This document shows, piece after piece, positions 57,286-64,000 of a stretch of 64,000 nt of DNA. How positions within the stretch are numbered: the stretch's first letter is position 1; each line of letters opens with the position of its first letter. Source of the DNA: Globodera rostochiensis (lineage: Eukaryota; Nematoda; Chromadorea; Rhabditida; Heteroderidae); the NCBI GenBank assembly GCA_018350325.1, contig JAEVLN010000004.1:744001-808000 (forward strand), in the 5' to 3' direction. Below the pieces are notes generated by a model. The model ran no database searches. It was not told the DNA's origin and worked only from the letters and a program-made list of their open reading frames with translations. The position numbers were made by a program, and so were the translations under genes.

Positions 57286-60200
57286 CTCGCACACGTCACA
57301 CACGGTACCGGTGAATGTGGGCGTAAAGGAGGCACCGCAGAATGAACACTTTGCCTGTGGTTTGCCTCTGTAGAGCGGCATGAAGGAGCGCGAGCACAGC
57401 ACGAACGGGTTGTGCTCGTCGTAGTTGAGCTGAACGAAAGCACAACCATTAACGGATTGAGTCAGTCAAAATCGATCGAACAAATTCGAAATAGACAAAT
57501 AAATGAAATAAAACAAACACACTTCGAATGCGTTGCTGTTGTCACGTTCCGCCACGGCCAACATTTTGCGCATTTGTGCGGCAATCTCCGGTTTGGGACC
57601 TTTAAATTTCTAATTTTTGAAAAAGCCCTCAAAAATTTAGTTTCCATCTTTAACATTTAAAAATGTTATTGTTCTGAGAGTCGTAACCCATTTGGCCACG
57701 TGGATACGGCTCAGTCACAATAGATGTCCGGGATCCGGTTACATCCCTGGTGCGCATACTTATCATTAGTGTCTGAGTGCTCGCGTGAGAGCAGAAACTT
57801 GGGCCTACATTTTGCACGACTCAGTGACAACAGTTATCAAATTTTGATTAAAATCGCCCAATTCCCACCCAATTCGATGCATCGTCGACAGAATGAAGCA
57901 CAGTGGCGCATTTGCTTGTTTTTGAAGCTTAAATTTGCGGCAGTGCGCAGCGTCAAAATCTTATGAACGGGCTGTATGTCACAGTGAGTAAAGTAGGCGG
58001 CCATTTCCAGATTTCGTTTGGCTAAACGAACACAGGCAGTTCACATATAATAACAGAGTTGCCGAGACAAATTTAAAAAATTTTTGTGCTGAATAACAGT
58101 GTAAATAGGGCTTCTAATTTGCCCGGAAACGTGGCATTCGCCCGTTTTGGGGTTGAGTGCCACGGTTTTGCCACTTTAATAAAGAGGCCACGTTTCGCCC
58201 CGTTTCTGCCTCGAATTCGATTTTTACCATTTAATCCTAATTTAATGCATATATTTTAAAAATTTCTTAAGAAATCTGTAAAATTTTCAAAAAAAATTTT
58301 CGGCGGCCCCTTGCTCGTTAATGATTGTTTGAGCAATTTTACATTAAATCAGGCTTAAAAAATGGCCACGTTTTTGAACTCGTGTGCCACGTTTTTGGGT
58401 TTTGCCGATAGAAGCCCTGGTTGTAAAAGCTTGAATTTATTAAGAAATTATTAAACAAACATCTTACCGTCTTCGACCGACTCGCGTGGCAATTCCTTGC
58501 GCGCGGTTTCCAGCAACAGTCCCACCAAATATTCGCGACAAATTTGAATCAGTTGTTGGGCCTCAGAAACCTATAGAGAATTTCGAATTTCTAATATAAA
58601 TACAACAAAATAAAAAACATCAGGGTTTTAAATTGATAAATATTTTTCATTTGCTGTAGAATAAAGAGAGAACTTTCAGAAACAGATTACGGTATCAAAT
58701 AAACGATATCCAGACACGATTTGCATCCCTGCTATTCACTCTTTGCCGGAAAGCAAAACGAATTCAAAAAAACCTGATCAAAGATTGAATTGTTACTTTC
58801 CTAATCTAGAACTCTCACGCTGAATCGAGAAAAGAACAAACTGGAGTAGAGAATCACAGTTCGATCGTTAACTCGGATAACCAATCGATCACAGATCGGG
58901 AATGAAAAAGAAAAACAGAAATTTGTTTGCAGACTCAAACCGATCTTCAAAAGGCAAATTAGGCCGATAAATCGCCCACCTCCTGCTTGGAGTCCACTAC
59001 CAGCAATGGTACAGCCAACAACAATTGACGAAAACGTTGGATGGCATCGCCGAATTTGCCCGATGTGGTCAGCTGATAGCACACCTGGAGGCGTTGGGCC
59101 AACTCGGTCAGCTGAAGACGAAAACATTTAAAAATTTTAATTTGATTTTATTAAAAAATATATGACTTTAAGTGAAGTGGCGGGTAACGAAGTCTTTGGC
59201 GTCGCTTCTTGCCAATTGCGGGCCGGGAACACAAAATTTGGCGGGGACAGCGGGAAAGCTGTGTATGCAACACGGGACCTGAAGATACGAGTGCTCCTTC
59301 AGATTCACAAAATGGAGCTGAACACAGCAAACTTTGCGTGCAGCGCGAGGAACTGCGCTTTAAATGGATTCAGTTGCACAATGCCCAACTGTTCCTCCAA
59401 CAACCCAGCGGCCGACTCGAACGCACCCGCCGCCACATGATCAGCGACCAAACGGGAATTGTTGGGCCAGTGGAAGGGAGGCGGATGGCCACGTTGGGGC
59501 ACAGTAAAGGCACCATCGCCTTCGGCCTGAAAATTAATATAATTTCTTTATAAAATCTTTTCTCCGCTCAATACACACACACACACCTCGTCCTCTGCAG
59601 CGCCTGGCAAGCGCATTTGCTCTACAGCTTGCGCAATGTCTTCGTCAACCTGCAGAGCAATTTTTTAAAATAAAAATAGGACAGAAAATGTTCAATTTTA
59701 TTAATTTTCGAGTATAAAGTATTTAATTATAACGAGCTACTCACGTCCCAACCCTCTTCGTCTCCACCAACTGCACCAGCGTTGCCAATTAATTCCAGAT
59801 CGTCCTGCTCCGGGTTTCCGTCATCATCCAGCAACAGGTCGCCCTCAACGCCCCACGCTTCACCCTCCACAATTTGGTCTTCGCCGTCCACAACAGCGGC
59901 AAAAGCAGCAGATTTTGAAGTCCCAATCTCTTGAACAAAAATTTAAAAAAATAATCATCCAACCAAAAAAAAATCAGAAAGCCCAAAATTCCCTAGTCGA
60001 CAACCCTCGTTTAAAACCATTCAATGACAAGCCAAAAAAATTTCCACTTGGTTTGCCAATTGAAGTGGACAACGGTTTCCCGCCACTGGCCGCTGCAGTT
60101 GCGGCCAACAGTTGCGCATCGAATGGGCCGGAAGAGACGGTCAGCTGAGGCCAGTTATCCACCAGCGGGTTCAGCGGTGCCATCGGCATCAGTGGTGCCG

Positions 60201-63200
60201 CGTTCGGGTTTGTGTCCGGCGCCGAAATTTGTCGTTGCTCCAACTCGGCGCGCAACTGCTCCGCCTCGTCGTCAAGAGAATGGGTGACAGAGGATAGATA
60301 GGCAAGAGGCAGTTGGCCAAGCTCCTTGAGCACTAAAACTTGACGGAAAACAAAATCTTGGACATATCCGTGAATGTTTGGACCTTTGGTGCGTACTTCA
60401 GCATTGCCGAGCATCAACGCGCACTGAAACTGCCCGTGGACGTCCTTCCGTATCTGCGCGATCTTCAGCATCTTCTGCAGCTTTTCCTGGTTTCCGGTGA
60501 TCAGGTAGAGGAAGGCGAGCCGTTCAAAGTCCTTTGTCCGTTGGTAGGCCATCTCCACAATTTGGTGATTGCCCTGCAGAAGTGCAGCTTCGCCAAGCGC
60601 TGTCCAGATTGCTTTGTCGTCCAACACTTTGGCCGCCTCTAGTGCAACCTTTGAAAAGACTAATTAACAAAGAAATGGGTGACGAATCAGAATCGATCAA
60701 ATGGCCATTATAAAACATCAGAAAGTCGTCGAGATTTCTCAAAAACTATCCCGAAAATTCGGATAACGAAGAAAGGATTTTCAACTCACCTGCAAATTGC
60801 CACACTCCAGTGCCAACCCAAATCGTGTCTTCTCGTCCTTTACAAAGTGGAGCGCCACCTCGGGGTAGCCCTTCTTCTGCAGGAACGCGATGATGGACTG
60901 GCCGACCAGGTTGGCGTTGCGAACCATGTTGAGCACCTCGTCATAACGGCGGTGAATCAGTGCCAGCTTGAAGCGGAACTCGGTTAGGTCGATAGTTAGC
61001 TCCATGGGTGACGCATCTCTGTTAAAAGAATTCCGGCTAAATAATCGCAAATGGCAGAGACAACAGCAACCTGCTCAAGCAGTACAGTCGGCTGCCGCGC
61101 ACCTCCAAAATGTACAGCGGGATGTCCATGGTGCGAATGATGCCGTGATCGCCGCCCGCGGTCAGCGCGTACTTGATGTGATTGGAGGTGGTGTACAGAA
61201 AGGCGCCGTTGTCCGCATCCCAGGCCCCACTCTTCACACGCGTCGACTCCTGGACGGTGCTGAGCACCTAAAATTTACTAATTCAAACAAATTGTTAAAG
61301 ATTCTCTAAAACCTCAAGCCGTTTGGTGACCAGGGTGACGCTGTGTTTGCTCAGCAAAGCAGCGTACTCCATGTTCTTGGACCAGGCCACGTATTTGACC
61401 TGAATGTTAAACTCAATTATAAATAAATTTTATTTTTACATAAAATAATTAATTTCTGTCACTTTCTTTTGCCATTTTCAACACACACCTTGGCAGCTTT
61501 GATGCTGGCCAGCACGCGCTTTTGCTGCACGTCGTACATTTGAACAGCGTCCGCATTCTTCAACAACAACAGTCCGGTGCCAGCGTAAAAAATATCATCA
61601 ATAGCGCCCGTGTAATCCACCTTGTTAGGGCAAATGAATTAAAAATGTTATCAATATTGATACGAACATACACCTTACGACTCTCCTGGTTCTGCAAGTC
61701 CCGAATGGTGAGCTGATGATTCTTGTCCAACACGGCAAACCGGTTGCGAGCCACCCACACTGCAGCGATGCCCGGCGACCGTTTGGCATCCAACGGCTCC
61801 AACTCGCCTTCCTTGGCAGAAATCTAAAAAAATGAGTGGCCAAAATCGACTTAACGGACACCAAAAATTCACCTTGTATAGGTCGTATGTGCTGCTCTCA
61901 ACGTTGTTGGACGGGCGTGTAACGAGCAGGAAACAGTTTTCGGCCGGGTTGTAGTGCAGCGAATAGTAGGGTTGGGTCAACTTGTTCAGCTTCACCTGGG
62001 CCAACACCACGTCCTTGCTGAAATGTAAGAAAAAATGTTGAAAAAAATAATGTTTAAAAACTTGCTCATCACCTCGTGCTCATGTCCAATCGCCTCAGCT
62101 GTCGTTCCTTTACGTAAAATGCGAAATTGTCGTGCACACAATGGGGCGGCCGCTCTCGCTCCGTTTTGAACACCATCATGCCGTTGTCATGGCCTGCAGC
62201 GAAGATGTTCAACGACGGATGCGACGCCAGTACCCAAAACCGGTCGTTTTCGTGCCGAAAATTCTGTGCCAAAAGTTTAAAAAACCAAATAAAACCCCTA
62301 CCTGAAGACATGTGCGCTTCTGCATATCCCACACCCGGATTGACTTGTCTTCCGAGTTGGAAAGGATCAGCTCCGCCTTCGGGTGGAAGATCACGCAAGA
62401 CACATTGTTGTAGTGCCCCCGGCACGAGTCAACTTCCCACGCCTTGCTCTCGTTGTACCGCCAGAGCTTTACTTGGCGATCATCGGCACCGGAAACCAAC
62501 AACGGCATGGACGGGTGGAAGGATACCCAATTCACGCCTGAACATGAACGTTGAGCTGTACTCATTCAATTTTGACCCCTCGCCTGCCACAAGCCAAACT
62601 CCGACCTCTGTCATGACCCTCCAGCACGTGCTTAACCACCACATCCGGCTGACCGAACAGTTCCGTCTGAGCAGAGCTCACCGAAGTTGCGCCCAGCCGA
62701 CCGATGCCGCCGACAGCACCGCCGCCGCCGGCACCCCCGGGTGCGGTGTTCTTCTTGCGCAGTCCGCTGATGTCCCACACGCGAACAGTCTGGTCCAGGC
62801 TGGCACTGGCCACCAGATCCTCGCAGGGATGGAACTGGGCACACATAACGTAGTGATTGTGCCCTGGTAATTTTTTAATTTTTGTTTTCAACCCAATGGC
62901 ACGAAAACGTGTTAACAAAACCCGTGAGGATGGCAATTGAATTGCGTGATTGCCAATTCCAAATGCGCACAGTTTGGTCGTCGGAGGCGCTGATGATCCA
63001 CGGATGCTGCTTGTGAAAGAAGGTGGTGCGGATGTAGTCCAGGTGTCCAAGCAGTGTAAAAAGGCATTTGCGCTGTTTGTAGTTCCACACCTTAATTCGG
63101 ATTAAACTCCAGCCAACATCCGATGAAATCTGAAAACCTTGATTTTGTAGTCGTCACCGCCGGACACGAAAATGGGTTGCTGGGAATGGAAGTCGCAGCC

Positions 63201-63543
63201 TCGGACAGGTCCGTCGTGTTCGTCAAACTAAATTTCAACAACTAGTCATGTGAACCAAAACTCGCATCCGATCACATCTTTTTACTAAAAAATTTTTTTG
63301 TCTAAAATTTATTAAATTTCTTAAAAGAAACATGAACTTGTTGAGCAAAACCTTGTCAATTAGCACACACATCCGATAATCCCACAGTTGGATGACACCG
63401 CTGTGCAGGGAAGCCAACACCCATGGACGGGTTGAATGAAACGAAATTCCTGAGAAACCAATTTTTTTAAATCTCAAATTTTATCATTTGTAAAAACCTT
63501 TAACTCGGGCACTCTTCGACTCGAACTTTTTCAACAAGGCCAT
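57286..63543 (-). CDS. copa-1: Coatomer subunit alpha, near full length (last exon not found)
   Basis: COPI coat subunit working in Golgi-to-ER retrograde transport: an N-terminal WD40 propeller for dilysine cargo, a second propeller, an alpha-solenoid contacting beta'-COP, and a C-terminal domain that binds epsilon-COP. The start [16 protein letters not shown] is at 63543. Exons down to about 60.1 kb parallel the left copy. After [14 protein letters not shown] this copy continues into the acidic linker ([19 protein letters not shown] at 59.8 kb, [20 protein letters not shown]) and the C-terminal domain ([20 protein letters not shown] at 59.4 kb; [18 protein letters not shown] at 59.05 kb; [18 protein letters not shown] at 58.55 kb; [17 protein letters not shown] at 57.9 kb; [18 protein letters not shown] at 57.57 kb; [18 protein letters not shown] and [19 protein letters not shown] at 57.4-57.29 kb). 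A strong GTAAGT donor follows at 57285, so one more short exon is expected but none was found. It keeps the Gly/Ala linker between WD40 repeats that the left copy lacks. Confidence 0.9.
58106..58420. mobile_element. MITE-like element with AGGGCTTCTA ends in an alpha-COP intron
   Basis: AGGGCTTCTA (58107) and TAGAAGCCCT (near 58410) are inverted ends about 310 bp apart. GCCACGTTT words (TGGCCACGTTTTTGAAC, GTGCCACGTTTTTGGG) repeat inside. No coding potential. It lies in a C-terminal intron of the right alpha-COP gene. Confidence 0.55.
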
Positions 63544-64000
63544 CCGAATTGGAATTCAAATCACACCTTTTGAAATAAGGCTTGAAAAGTAAAATCTTCA
63601 ATCTAAAAGCTTGTATTTCAGTTTAGCTCAAATAAGATTTAATGTAGACCAGATATATAATAATTCCCCAAAACCCAATCGGCGAGGCTCTTTTTTCTCA
63701 AAAAAAAATTCGTGTTGTGACTGTAATCCAATTTAACGAGAAACAACACAGCAATGACGTGGTAATGTGATGTTGAGTGTGTACATGGTTATAGCGAAAG
63801 AGAGTTTTCTCTAATATATTACAGAAAGTCTTTTCAGAACTATGTTAACTGTCCGTAAAAATAATTTAAATATTTTTATTTTTTAAAATAATTTATTTTA
63901 ATAAAATAATGTTTGAAATAGGTATCAGTGGCGCCTACCGCCACCGTCAACTCTCGATCAGAAACTTGGGCATTTTTGTTTAAATTTCAAATTCCAATTA
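63544..64000. other. Upstream region of the right alpha-COP gene
   Basis: The 5' flank of the minus-strand alpha-COP gene. It is AT-rich with no second gene seen. A GC-richer word (GTGGCGCCTACCGCCACCG, near 63929) resembles a degraded GC hairpin. Confidence 0.4.

Overview
The window reads as nuclear DNA of a nematode, most like a tylenchid plant-parasitic (cyst-type) species. The evidence is AT-rich sequence, many short GT-AG introns and a few probable GC-AG introns, TTAGGC telomere-like motifs, nematode-style gene families, and two small secreted repeat proteins that look like secretory-gland products. The organism is inferred; no single marker proves it. All exon boundaries were placed by eye from splice signals and reading-frame phase.

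Layout. 1-1165 (-): a peptide-type (FMRFamide-receptor-like) GPCR, cut by the window edge after TM5. 3373-4671 (+): a three-exon secreted protein with a repeated C-terminal module. 7569-9154 (+): GTP cyclohydrolase I (cat-4/GCH1), nine exons. 9643-34332 (-): one very large gene for a single-pass membrane mosaic protein (C-type lectin, LDLa, CUB, sushi, EGF, Ly6-like, Thr-rich linker, hyalin-like repeat, GCC2/GCC3, EGF array, laminin-G/pentraxin-like, hyalin repeat, GCC2/GCC3 array, TM, cytoplasmic tail), reminiscent of Drosophila Uninflatable. Its introns hold an antisense tRNA-Val(AAC) and a single-exon secreted-protein gene on the opposite strand. 35.9-36.7 kb (-): a K50 PRD-class homeodomain gene. 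36974-37824 (+) and 37860-38500 (-): two small unrecognised genes, tail to tail. 38.5-41.9 kb: mostly non-coding. 42072-45757 (-): exosome subunit RRP43/EXOSC8, with a first intron swollen by repeats.

47.5-63.5 kb is an inverted, tail-to-tail duplication of coatomer alpha. The left copy (+, 47527-51876) is an intact but truncated 849-residue version with a new acidic tail. The right copy (-, 63543 to about 57286) is near full length, but its last exon could not be found. Between and around them lies a dense cluster of non-autonomous repeats: GC-rich hairpins, elements with CAGGG-type ends, an inverted-arm element with G-rich minisatellites, a roughly 240-bp-period array and long palindromes.

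The genes do not form one pathway; this is an ordinary eukaryotic neighbourhood. The most notable points are the truncated alpha-COP paralogue, the Ly6-like domain spliced in frame into the giant membrane protein, and the possible kinship of the two secreted repeat proteins about 25 kb apart.
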